Shown piece after piece: positions 47,413 through 55,730 of a stretch of DNA of 64,000 nt (position 1 is the first letter of the stretch; every line of letters begins with the position of its first letter). The translations under genes and the position numbers were made by a program. The notes under the pieces were generated by a model, which ran no database searches, was not told the origin of the DNA, and worked only from the letters and a program-made list of their open reading frames with translations. Source of the DNA: Rhizobiales bacterium 62-17 (lineage in GTDB: Bacteria; Pseudomonadota; Alphaproteobacteria; Rhizobiales; Beijerinckiaceae); the NCBI GenBank assembly GCA_001898965.1, contig MKVW01000003.1:423705-487704 (forward strand), written 5' to 3'.

Positions 47413-49533
47413 TCAGGCAGCCGAGCCGATGGCGACGCCGGAGCTTGCGGGCACGGCCTTTTCCCGCTCTTTCATCTTCGCGGCGATCTCTTTCAACGCT
47501 TCGGGCGTGATCAAGGTGAGCTGGCCGCGCGCGACAAGATCGGCGAGTGGCGCCGGGCGGCCGAGCAGATAGCCTTGCGCCTCATCGCAACCTTCGTTGG
47601 AGAGTAGGGCGAGCTGGCCGTCGGTTTCGATACCTTCGGCGAGGACCGAAATGTCGAGGCTTTTGCCGAGCGCCATGACGGCGCGCACGATGGCCTTGGC
47701 CTGTCGGCTCGACTCGACTTCGCTGATGAAGGAGCGGTCGAGTTTGATCTTGTCGAAGGAGAAGGTGCGCAGCGTGTCGAGCGAGGAATAGCCGGTGCCG
47801 AAATCGTCGAGCGCGATGGCGACACCGAGCGCCTTGATCTGATGCAGCATATGCACCGCGCGGTTCTTGTCGCTGAAGATGGTCGACTCGGTCAGTTCCA
47901 GTTCGAGGCGATCGGGCGACAGGCCGGTTTCGGCCAGCACGTCGCCCACCAGTTTCGGCAGGTCGGCATGGGTGAATTGCGCCGGCGAAATGTTGACCGC
48001 GATCTTGTAAGGCTCGGCCCAGGCGGCGGCGTGCGCACAAGCGGTGCGCAGCACCCATTCGCCGATCTGCAGGATGAGGCCGTTGTCCTCGGCGATCGGA
48101 ATGAATTCGGCCGGCGAAATGTCGCCGCGCTTAGGGTGTTTCCAGCGCGCCAGCGCCTCGAAGCCGAGGATCTGGCCGGTGGGGATCGAGGTCTGCACCT
48201 GATAGTGGAGGCTGAGCTGGCCGGTCTTGATCGCCTTGTGCAGATCGTCGGCCAGGGCGCGCCGCGCCCGCGCGGTCTCGTCCATCGACTGATCGTAGAA
48301 GCAGATCACTTTGCCGAGGTCCGCCTTGGCGCGATACATGGCAAGATCGGCATTGTTGATCAGCGCCGCCTGGTCGGCCGCGTTGTCAGGATAAAGCGCC
48401 ACGCCGATGCTGGCGCCGGCGACGACCTGATAGCCGTCGATGGAGATGGCTTCGAACAAAGCCGTCTGCAGCCGCGCGAGGAAATGGGTGAGGGTGCCGT
48501 CGCTGCGGATGCGCTGCACGGCGGCGAACTCATCGCCGCCAAGCCGGGCGACGAACTCGCCCTCGCGCAACAGATCGTTCATCCGCTGGCCGAGGATCTT
48601 GAGTACCTGATCGCCGGTGCTGTGGCCGCGCTGGTCGTTGATGTCCTTGAAGCGGTTGAGGTCGATGCCGATCAGCGCCAGTTTGCCGCCGGCGCGGTCA
48701 ATATGCTCGATCTCCTGTTCGAGCCTGGTGTTGAAACTCACCCGGTTGGGCATGTTGGTCAGGCTGTCGACCATGGCCAATTGGCGCAGGCGTTCGTAGG
48801 ATTCCGCCCGCAGGCTGTCGTCGATGAAATAGCTGGTGATGCCGGCGCCGAGAATGACGATGGCGACGCCGGCAATGGCGAGCGCCAAGGCCTGCATGGC
48901 ATCGGGATTGGAATAGTCGCCTTCGATCAGCAGTGGATAGACCTGGAAGGCAGTCATCGCCGTGAAATGCAGGCTGACGATGGCGATCACCAGAATGCCG
49001 GCGGCGAGAAACTGGCCGCTCGGTGTGATCCTGTTCATGGCGACGCGCAGCGCCAGGCTGGCGAAGACGACCGACAGAACGATGGAAACGATCAGATAGG
49101 GCATGTTCCAGGAAACGAGGCCCTGTACGCGATAGCCCATCATGCCGGTGTAATGCATGGCGACGATGGCAAGGCCGATGAGGGCGCCGCCCAAAGTGGG
49201 CGCGGCTCTGACGACAGTGCTGGTCGAGACGACGAGGCCGATGGCGCCGCCAATGATGGCGACGAGCAAAGAGATGATTGTCAGAACCGGATCGAAGCCG
49301 ATGGGCACGCCCGGATCGAAGCCGAGCATGGCAATGAAATGCGTGCACCAGATGGTCGCGCCGAGCGAGACGGCGGTGAGCACATGCCAGCCCAGCCGCT
49401 GCTTGCCGCTCGAAGTGGCCGCGCGGTGAAACAGACGGATCATCACCCACGAGCCGACGACGCAGATGGCGGCGGCAATGAGAACCAGCCAGACGTTATG
49501 GCTTTCGGTGATGCATGAAAGAACAGTCATCAT
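47413..49533 (-). CDS. MHYT-GGDEF-EAL cyclic-di-GMP signalling protein
   Basis: 706-aa membrane protein. An N-terminal MHYT sensor of seven helices (about 1-240; WCTHFIAMLGF, VAMHYTGMMGY and LHFTAMTAF repeats, His pairs thought to bind copper for O2/CO/NO sensing) is followed by a GGDEF domain (VARLGGDEFAAV) and an EAL domain (GFEALARWKHP, ...DDFGTGYSSLDTL). The diguanylate cyclase motif is intact, but I see no RxxD I-site just before it. The EAL residues look intact, so it may make or degrade c-di-GMP. The C-terminus abuts a gene remnant. Confidence 0.93.
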   Translation of the reverse strand: MMTVLSCITESHNVWLVLIAAAICVVGSWVMIRLFHRAATSSGKQRLGWHVLTAVSLGATIWCTHFIAMLGFDPGVPIGFDPVLTIISLLVAIIGGAIGLVVSTSTVVRAAPTLGGALIGLAIVAMHYTGMMGYRVQGLVSWNMPYLIVSIVLSVVFASLALRVAMNRITPSGQFLAAGILVIAIVSLHFTAMTAFQVYPLLIEGDYSNPDAMQALALAIAGVAIVILGAGITSYFIDDSLRAESYERLRQLAMVDSLTNMPNRVSFNTRLEQEIEHIDRAGGKLALIGIDLNRFKDINDQRGHSTGDQVLKILGQRMNDLLREGEFVARLGGDEFAAVQRIRSDGTLTHFLARLQTALFEAISIDGYQVVAGASIGVALYPDNAADQAALINNADLAMYRAKADLGKVICFYDQSMDETARARRALADDLHKAIKTGQLSLHYQVQTSIPTGQILGFEALARWKHPKRGDISPAEFIPIAEDNGLILQIGEWVLRTACAHAAAWAEPYKIAVNISPAQFTHADLPKLVGDVLAETGLSPDRLELELTESTIFSDKNRAVHMLHQIKALGVAIALDDFGTGYSSLDTLRTFSFDKIKLDRSFISEVESSRQAKAIVRAVMALGKSLDISVLAEGIETDGQLALLSNEGCDEAQGYLLGRPAPLADLVARGQLTLITPEALKEIAAKMKEREKAVPASSGVAIGSAA

Positions 49534-49755
49534 GCGAGGATCACGCTTATTGAGTTTTGTTGAGCCAAGCGGTTCCGGCTGACATGCCAGGTGGTCTCAA
49601 AATCTGAGCAAGGCGACACTGACATCAAGAGATTGGCCGCACCCCCGCGTGATATGTGACACGGAATCCCTTAATATCCCATTGCGATTGCTGTTCTAAT
49701 TGCGATGAGCGCGCTGGGTGAGCGAGTGGTTAATGAATGTTAACCGTGGGGCCGG

Positions 49756-50034
49756 TCACGATGTCTTGCCGAACACCGCGCGCAGTTCGTCTTTGGCGTC
49801 GTCGAGCGTCTTTCTTTGCGTCTTCGACAGGTTCTTGCCGGCGCGGTTGATGTAGAAGGTCAGCATCGACATGGCGGAGCGATAAGGGTTCGCCTTGCGG
49901 CGGTGGCTGCGCTCGGCCGATCGTTTTAGCGAAACCGCAATGGCGTGCGGGTCTTTCGATGCGAAAATGTCCTTCTTCAGATCAAGCGCATCGCTGGTTT
50001 CGGTCACCGCGGCGGACCATTTCCTCTGGGCCAT
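49756..50034 (-). CDS. DUF3175 family small protein
   Basis: 92-aa basic protein matching DUF3175: KWSAAVTETSDALDLKKDIF, DPHAIAVSLKRSAERS, and NPYRSAMSMLTFYINRAGKN. Function unknown; it is a conserved small protein of soil and plant-associated bacteria. ATG 50034 follows GGAGGCAAAG; the longer frame to 50085 is not needed. Confidence 0.85.
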   Translation of the reverse strand: MAQRKWSAAVTETSDALDLKKDIFASKDPHAIAVSLKRSAERSHRRKANPYRSAMSMLTFYINRAGKNLSKTQRKTLDDAKDELRAVFGKTS

Positions 50035-50127
50035 CTTTGCCTCCGCTGTTGCCTGGTCAACGGCGGGAATGGGCGATCGTTCCATGGCAAAACCGGCGAC
50101 AGAGCAGGGTCCGTCGCCGGGTGCAAT

Positions 50128-50541
50128 TTATCCTTGTGGCATGCGTTCGAAAGCCTGCAAGGCGGGATCGACCCTGTCCCAGGCCTGCGCTCTGAGCGTG
50201 TAGGTAATCGCCTGCGGCTTGAACTGGCCTGGGTCGTCGAGGCTGGCCGCGTTGATGGCCACGAACGGCATGGCGGCGAAGGTCAGATAGACCGGCGTGC
50301 CGCAGGTCGGGCAGAAAGCCTGGAACTTGTCGTGTCCACTATCGGCCGTCATCCGCCAGGTCTTGGCTTCTCCGGTGACCGTCACACCGGTGCGGTCGGG
50401 GAAGGTTAGGTATGAGCCATGGCCGGTGCCGCTGCGCTGCTGGCAATCCTGGCATTGGCAATGGTTCTGGAAAATCGGCGCGCTGCGGGTTTCATAGCGC
50501 AGCGCGCCGCAGGCGCAGCCGCCGGAATAGCGCTTGGTCAT
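50128..50541 (-). CDS. GFA/CENP-V family zinc-binding protein
   Basis: 137-aa protein of the glutathione-dependent formaldehyde-activating enzyme (DUF636) fold. Zinc ligands are in GGCACGALRYE (CxC), CQCQDCQQRSG and FCPTCGTPVYL. Family name aside, most such proteins have unproven activity. Start ATG 50541 has AGGAG at proper spacing, whereas the ATG two codons earlier touches it. It lies 13 bases after the beta-propeller gene, same strand. Confidence 0.9.
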   Translation of the reverse strand: MTKRYSGGCACGALRYETRSAPIFQNHCQCQDCQQRSGTGHGSYLTFPDRTGVTVTGEAKTWRMTADSGHDKFQAFCPTCGTPVYLTFAAMPFVAINAASLDDPGQFKPQAITYTLRAQAWDRVDPALQAFERMPQG

Positions 50542-50554
50542 GGCCATCTCCTGG

Positions 50555-51196
50555 CTATTTCGTCGCGCGGGGCCGACGCACCACCCGCACCTTGCCGGTG
50601 GTGCCGCCGCCGCAGAAAAAGCGTCCCTCGCCATCGGATTCGAGGCCCGACATGCCTATGGCTTCCGGCAAATCGATCTGTTCGAGCATGTTGCCGCTCT
50701 TGGGATCGATGCGGCACAGCGCGCATTCGTCGCCTTCCCATGTGCCGTGCCAGAGTTCGCTGTCGACCCAGGTGACGCCGGTGACGAAGCGGCTGGTTTC
50801 GATGGTGCGCCGAATGGCGCCGGTCTCGGGATCGATCTCGTGAATCTTCCTGTCGCGATATTGACCGACCCAGAGCGAGCCTTCCGCCCAGGTGAGGCCG
50901 GAGTCATTGCCGCCGCCGGGTGCCGGAATGGTGGCGAGCACTTCGCCGGTTTGCGGATCGACCTTCTGAATGTGGCTTTCGGCGATCTGAAACAAGTGCC
51001 GGCCGTCGAAGGCGGTGCCGGCATGGGCGGGGATGGCGAACGTGCGCACCGTCTTGCCGCTGTCGGGATCGATCGCGTTCAACGCATCGCCCAAGGCGAT
51101 CCAGACGTGACGGCCATCGAAGGATACGCCATGCACTTTGTCGAAGCCGGGAAAAGGCCCGTATTCGCGGAGGATTTCGGCGGCTGATCTTTTCAT
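50555..51196 (-). CDS. YncE/glutamine-cyclotransferase-like beta-propeller protein
   Basis: 213-aa soluble protein built from about five short blade repeats with the pattern W-x-(A/G)-x-(G/D)-x-(L/N)...(I)DP-(D/E)-(T/S)-G (ALNAIDPDSGKTVRTF, HIQKVDPQTGEVLATI, KIHEIDPETGAIRRTI, ALCRIDPKSGNMLEQI). No signal peptide with ATG 51196 (AGGATCACTC before it). The function is unknown. It follows an HTH regulator on the same strand and precedes the GFA gene, so the three may form one transcription unit. Confidence 0.75.
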   Translation of the reverse strand: MKRSAAEILREYGPFPGFDKVHGVSFDGRHVWIALGDALNAIDPDSGKTVRTFAIPAHAGTAFDGRHLFQIAESHIQKVDPQTGEVLATIPAPGGGNDSGLTWAEGSLWVGQYRDRKIHEIDPETGAIRRTIETSRFVTGVTWVDSELWHGTWEGDECALCRIDPKSGNMLEQIDLPEAIGMSGLESDGEGRFFCGGGTTGKVRVVRRPRATK

Positions 51197-51297
51197 GAGT
51201 GATCCTGGGCTGTTTGCTTCCAATCGTCTCGGAACCAGCTCCAGCTCCCGTGTTCGTGTTGACTTGAGGCGAAGGACAATCCTTCGCTGGATCTGTT

Positions 51298-52518
51298 TTA
51301 GTCGCCGGGCAATGGGGCCGGGAGTAACAAGGTTGTCGTGAAACCAGGCACTGGCGGTGTGAGCCAACGGCGGGCGCGGCCACGTCCGAAGGATTGCACT
51401 TTGTCCGTCGATGCCAAGGCATCGAGCGCGCGTTGCACATTGCGCTGGCTGACGCCAAGCGCCAATGCGAGTGCGGAGCTCGACCAGGATTCGCCATCGG
51501 CAAGGAAAGCCAGCACGGCGGCATGGGTTTCCTCGACAGGTCGCGCCAGGATGACGACCCTCTGGTGATGTCGTGTCTGCAATTTGAAACCACGTGTCGT
51601 GGCGCTGACATCGGCGAGCGGTTTGAGCAGGCGGCGCAGCCGGCCGATCTCGACACGCAGGCGGGCGCGATGCGATTCATCCGCCTCCTTGCCCCGGAAG
51701 GCTTCGGCGACGAGCGCATCGCGCGATACGTCCGCCGGCCAGGCTGCGGCCAGAGTACGGGCGAGCGCGAAGAGGACCGGACGTGTGGCGAGCGAGACGA
51801 TGGTGCGGCCGCTGCGCACCGCATGGCGGCAGGCGTCGATAACAAGCGCCTGCGAGGCAAAGAGTGTTTCGACATCGTCGAGCAAGAGCGGGCGTTCCTC
51901 GCCGTCGGCGATCAATCGCGCGGCGGGCGCATTCAACAGCCGTGTGGCGCTTTCAATCTCCGCTGTTAGAGCCGGAATATGCGCGCGTCGCGCTGCCTGT
52001 TCGGCATGGGTGAGGGCTGTGCGTGCCGCTTTGGTGTTGAGCCGCCGCATGGCGATGCCGGCGGCGACCAGTTCATAGGTGGCGCGCAGCGCCGGCTGCA
52101 AGGGCTTGGGGTCGAGATCATCAAGTGCCCGTTCGGCCTCGTCCAGCCGGCCGATGAGCAGCAGTCGGCGCAGGCTCAGGAGACGGGCATGGGCGGCATT
52201 AATAGGGTCGTCATGCGCTTCGAGCGTGGCGTGCGCGGTATCGAGCGCCTTGATGGGCCAGGAGAGGTCGCGTGCTGCGAGCGCGATCTCCGCCTCGGCG
52301 ACGATGCAGCGGGCGCGCGCCATGGCCTCGCGTGGGCCGAAAGCGCGGGCAGCCCGGCGCACCAATGCCTTGGCGCGGGTGAGGTCGCCGAGTTGCGCCA
52401 TGGCGATGCCGCGCAGCGCCAGCGCCGGCGCGTCCTCGCGCAACGCCACGCGTTTGAGCGCGCCAAGGGGATCGCCGGCGGCGAGAGCCCGCGCGGCCGC
52501 CGTGATCAGCGAATCCAT
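51298..52518 (-). CDS. HTH regulator with TPR-like N-terminus and two winged-helix segments
   Basis: 406-aa Ala/Arg-rich protein. Residues 1-200 are helical repeats (DLTRAKALVRRAARAFGPREAMARARC..., RLDEAERALDDLD). The middle resembles an OmpR-type winged helix (DVSRDALVAEAFRGKEADESHRARLRVEIGRLRRLL). The C-terminus has an HTH (SSSALALALGVSQRNVQRALDALASTDKVQSFGRGRARRWL). It probably regulates the downstream beta-propeller and GFA genes and perhaps the divergent DUF899 gene. Confidence 0.75.
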   Translation of the reverse strand: MDSLITAAARALAAGDPLGALKRVALREDAPALALRGIAMAQLGDLTRAKALVRRAARAFGPREAMARARCIVAEAEIALAARDLSWPIKALDTAHATLEAHDDPINAAHARLLSLRRLLLIGRLDEAERALDDLDPKPLQPALRATYELVAAGIAMRRLNTKAARTALTHAEQAARRAHIPALTAEIESATRLLNAPAARLIADGEERPLLLDDVETLFASQALVIDACRHAVRSGRTIVSLATRPVLFALARTLAAAWPADVSRDALVAEAFRGKEADESHRARLRVEIGRLRRLLKPLADVSATTRGFKLQTRHHQRVVILARPVEETHAAVLAFLADGESWSSSALALALGVSQRNVQRALDALASTDKVQSFGRGRARRWLTPPVPGFTTTLLLPAPLPGD

Positions 52519-52668
52519 TCAGGTTCCACTCCAAAGGGAACTCGCCAAAAAGAGACTTGCCGCAGAAATCCCGCCAAACTTGTCACTCCCACCGATCGCC
52601 GCTTCGGGACCACCTTCTCAGGACGCTGGTTCAAGCGCCAGCAGGGTTCCTGACAAGAGGAGACAGTG

Positions 52669-53427
52669 ATGACGACACGCAGAACCGGAACACGTCAAGA
52701 GTGGCTAAAGGCGCGGGTGGATTTGCTGGAAGCCGAAAAGGAACATTCGCGGCAGGGCGATGCGCTGGCCCGACGCCGGCAGGAACTGCCTTGGGTGCGC
52801 CTCGACAAGGACTATCGTTTCGAGACGGATGCCGGCAGCGCTTCGCTGGCGGATCTGTTTCAGGGGCGCTCGCAACTGCTTGTCTATCACTTCATGTTCG
52901 GGCCCGATTACAAAGCCGGATGCCCGTCCTGTTCGGCGATCGCCGACGGATTTAATGGCATTGCCGTGCATCTTGCCAACCATGACGTGATGCTCTGGGC
53001 CGTGTCGCGGGCGCCGCTCGCCAAGTTGCAGGATTACAAGCATCGCATGGGTTGGACGTTCCCCTGGGCTTCGTCGTCCGACACCAGTTTCAATTTCGAT
53101 TTCGATGTCTCCTTCACCGAAGCGCAGCAACAGAAAGGCATCGAGTATAATTATCGGCGCAACTCGATCCGGGAATGGCGCAATGTCGGCGGTGCCGAGG
53201 CTCAATTCGCCGCCATGTGTGGCACAGATGTGCCGACCTATCATCGAGAACAGCCGGGCCTGAGTGCTTTCGTGCTGGAAGATGGTGTCGTCTACCACAC
53301 CTATTCCGCTTATGCGCGGGGCGTCGACGGCGTGTGGAGCATGTATTCCTGGCTCGATCGGGCACCTAAAGGGCGTAACGAGCCGGGGGTGTGGTGGCGG
53401 CGCCACGACGAATATGCCCCGGCCTGA
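52669..53427 (+). CDS. DUF899 family thioredoxin-like protein
   Basis: 252-aa protein of the DUF899 (AhpC/TSA-like) family: R-x-EWLKARVDLLEAEKEH..., ELPWVRLDKDYRFET, and YHFMFGPDYKAGCPSCSAIADGF with a CPSC pair where thioredoxins have CxxC. It likely has a redox role. ATG 52669 is preceded by GAGGAGACAGTG. It is divergent from the HTH regulator, and DUF2182 follows after 7 bases. Confidence 0.9.
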   Translation: MTTRRTGTRQEWLKARVDLLEAEKEHSRQGDALARRRQELPWVRLDKDYRFETDAGSASLADLFQGRSQLLVYHFMFGPDYKAGCPSCSAIADGFNGIAVHLANHDVMLWAVSRAPLAKLQDYKHRMGWTFPWASSSDTSFNFDFDVSFTEAQQQKGIEYNYRRNSIREWRNVGGAEAQFAAMCGTDVPTYHREQPGLSAFVLEDGVVYHTYSAYARGVDGVWSMYSWLDRAPKGRNEPGVWWRRHDEYAPA

Positions 53428-53434
53428 GGCTGAG

Positions 53435-54220
53435 ATGGTCCTCGTTCGTTGCCATGACGAGAAGGACCGCGATTCACCGTCGTCCCGATGGATCTTCTTT
53501 GCTGCCTTGGCACTGCTGTTTCTCGCCAATGCCGCCTTGATGGTCGTCTGGTGCTCGTCGATGTCCGGCATGGGTGTCGTGCCCATGCCGGGCAATTGGA
53601 CGGTGTCAATGATTTGGATGCCAATGTGCGGTCAGACGTGGTTCGACGCGGCTGCGGCCTTCGTCGCCATGTGGACCGTGATGATGGCGGTGATGATGCA
53701 GCCATCGTTGGCTTTGACGCTGTGGCGATCACGGATCACGGGTGCGATCGATTTGAGTCTACTGAGCCTGGGTTATCTGTTCGTCTGGGTTGTGCTCGGA
53801 TTAGCAGTTTTCGCAACCGGTGCGGTCCTGCTTCAGGTCGCGATGCGTCAGCCGTCCCTGGCGCACCTGGTGCCGGTCGCGGCCGGTGTGCTTGTCCTGT
53901 TGGCGGGAACCTTTCAGTTCAGCTTCTGGAAAGCCCGTCATCTGACCCATTGTCGTCAGATGGTGTTGCAGAATGGGATGGCCTTTCGACAGGGTTTGCG
54001 CCTCGGTCTACATTGCGGTTGCAACTGCGCCGGCTTGACGGTGCTTCTCCTTGTCTTCGGCATGATGGATCTACGGATCATGGCCGTCGGAACGGTTGCC
54101 GCCACCGTTGAACGTATCACCCGATCGGGCATAACGGCCGCCCACGTGATCGGCGCGCTCGCCATTGGCGTTGGCGTGCTGATGATCGCGCGGGCGGTGG
54201 TGGGATCGCTGTCGCTTTAG
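53435..54220 (+). CDS. DUF2182 predicted metal-binding membrane protein
   Basis: 261-aa integral membrane protein with about six helices and a Met-rich core (MWTVMMAVMMQPSLALTLW, SFWKARHLTHCRQ, LGLHCGCNCAGLTVLLLVFGMMD) typical of DUF2182. The Met, His and Cys residues suggest metal binding. ATG 53435 follows the DUF899 stop with GAGG 5 bases before it; ATG 53414 is in frame but inside DUF899. DUF899-DUF2182 pairing suggests a common function. Confidence 0.85.
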   Translation: MVLVRCHDEKDRDSPSSRWIFFAALALLFLANAALMVVWCSSMSGMGVVPMPGNWTVSMIWMPMCGQTWFDAAAAFVAMWTVMMAVMMQPSLALTLWRSRITGAIDLSLLSLGYLFVWVVLGLAVFATGAVLLQVAMRQPSLAHLVPVAAGVLVLLAGTFQFSFWKARHLTHCRQMVLQNGMAFRQGLRLGLHCGCNCAGLTVLLLVFGMMDLRIMAVGTVAATVERITRSGITAAHVIGALAIGVGVLMIARAVVGSLSL

Positions 54221-55008
54221 GCCGCTTTGGCGCGGTAGCGTTCGGCGGCGTGGCTTTGCGCGAGGTTCGGCAACATAGCCTGGCGGGCCGCCTCGAACGC
54301 GGTCCACTGATCGGCATTGGGCAGCGGCGGGATAGTGATGAGTTCGTGGCGGTCGAAACCGACCAGCGCGGCATCCACCAGTTCATCTGCGTCCATGACG
54401 CCAACAAGCGTATTCACATCGCGGCCGGAGCGTTCCCAGATTTCGGTGCGGGTGGCAGCGGGCAGAACGGCCTGCACATAAACACCCTTGGGGCCGAGTT
54501 CGAGATGGAGGCCCTGGGTGAGAAACAGCACGAAAGCCTTGGTCGCGCCGTAGACGGTAAGATTGAGTTCAGGGGCGAGCGCGACGACCGAGGTGATATT
54601 GATGATAGCGCCTTCGCCTGCCTGGGCGAAACGCGGCGCGACCGCATTGGCGAGCCGGGTAAGGGCCGTCACGTTCAACCCGATCAGCTTCGCCAGCTCA
54701 TCGCCGCTCTGTTGCAGAAAATTGCCGGGCGCGGCAACGCCGGCATTGTTGACGAGGATGCCAATGCGCTGGTCCTCGCGCAGGCGCGTTTCGACCTTGG
54801 CGAGATCGACGTCTTTGGTCAGATCGGCTTGCAGAATATCGATTTTGACACCGGCCTCGGTGCGCAGGCGCTTGGCCAGCTCTTCCATACGGGCGGCATC
54901 GCGAGCCACCAAAACGAGATCATGGCCGCGACGGGCAAAACGGTCGGCATAAATGGCGCCCAGGCCCGTGGAGGCGCCTGTGACGAGAACGGCTGGCTTC
55001 TGGCTCAT
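54217..55008 (-). CDS. Short-chain dehydrogenase/reductase
   Basis: 263-aa SDR: cofactor motif TGASTGLG, NNAGVA, and catalytic YGATK preceded by the NITSVVALAPEL Ser. ATG 55008 follows AGGAGCTTATCC. It converges on the DUF2182 gene with a 4-base overlap and is divergent from a TetR gene across a strongly palindromic 107-base region, so it is the probable target of that TetR protein. Confidence 0.9.
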   Translation of the reverse strand: MSQKPAVLVTGASTGLGAIYADRFARRGHDLVLVARDAARMEELAKRLRTEAGVKIDILQADLTKDVDLAKVETRLREDQRIGILVNNAGVAAPGNFLQQSGDELAKLIGLNVTALTRLANAVAPRFAQAGEGAIINITSVVALAPELNLTVYGATKAFVLFLTQGLHLELGPKGVYVQAVLPAATRTEIWERSGRDVNTLVGVMDADELVDAALVGFDRHELITIPPLPNADQWTAFEAARQAMLPNLAQSHAAERYRAKAA

Positions 55009-55033
55009 GGATAAGCTCCTGCTTGCTTTATTG

Positions 55034-55076
55034 ATGATGATCATCATATAAAATAAACATGATAATTATCATGTTT
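55034..55076. promoter_or_regulatory. SDR/TetR divergent operators
   Basis: Two perfect palindromes lie side by side: ATGATGATCATCAT (55034-55047) and a 22-base one at 55055-55076 whose half-site is AAACATGATAA. Such symmetry in an AT-rich divergent promoter is typical of TetR operators. Confidence 0.75.
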
Positions 55077-55115
55077 GGAGTCAAGGGGTGATCAGGCCGA
55101 AAGCTGGAGAGAAAA

Positions 55116-55721
55116 ATGAAAGTCAGTCGTGAACAGGTGGCGGAAAACCGGCGGATCATTTTGGATGTCGCGGGCCGGCTGTTTCGGGAGCGTGGCTTTG
55201 AAGCCGTAACCGTCGCCGAAATCATGCAGGCGGCCGGGCTGACCCATGGTGGCTTCTACGGTTATTTCACCTCCAAGGACGATCTCATCGCCCAAGCCCT
55301 CACCGAGGCTCTGGCGAATTCCACCATTCGTGCCGATGATCTCGCCGGCTATGCGGCCAGCTATTTGTCGCCGGACCATCGCGACGATCGTGCCCGGGGC
55401 TGCGCGACGGCGGCCTTGGCCGCCGATACGATCCATCAAAAAGACAGCGCCCGCAGTGTGATGACGCAGGCGCTGGAACAGCAGATCGCGCGCTTGAGCC
55501 GCATCGCGCCTGGCCGCACGGCGGCCCAGAAGCGCAGCGCCGCCGTCGTCAGTTGGTCGACGATGGTCGGCGCACTCATCCTGGCACGGGCTAGCGACGA
55601 CCCTGCCTTGTCCGACGAAATCCTCACCGACACGCGAGCCTGGCTCGCGGCCCAAAGCGGGGCACAAGGCGAAGCGCACATACCGCGCAAGGGCCGCAAG
55701 AAAACGGCCGGCGCGCGATAA
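55116..55721 (+). CDS. TetR-family transcriptional regulator
   Basis: 201-aa repressor with N-terminal HTH (ILDVAGRLFRERGFEAVTVAEIMQAAGLTHGGFYGYFTSKDDL) and a TetR_C_33-type domain (GCATAALAADTIHQKD..., STMVGALILARAS). It likely controls itself and the divergent SDR through the palindromes at 55034-55076. The ligand is unknown. Confidence 0.93.
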   Translation: MKVSREQVAENRRIILDVAGRLFRERGFEAVTVAEIMQAAGLTHGGFYGYFTSKDDLIAQALTEALANSTIRADDLAGYAASYLSPDHRDDRARGCATAALAADTIHQKDSARSVMTQALEQQIARLSRIAPGRTAAQKRSAAVVSWSTMVGALILARASDDPALSDEILTDTRAWLAAQSGAQGEAHIPRKGRKKTAGAR

Positions 55722-55730
55722 CGATCGTTG

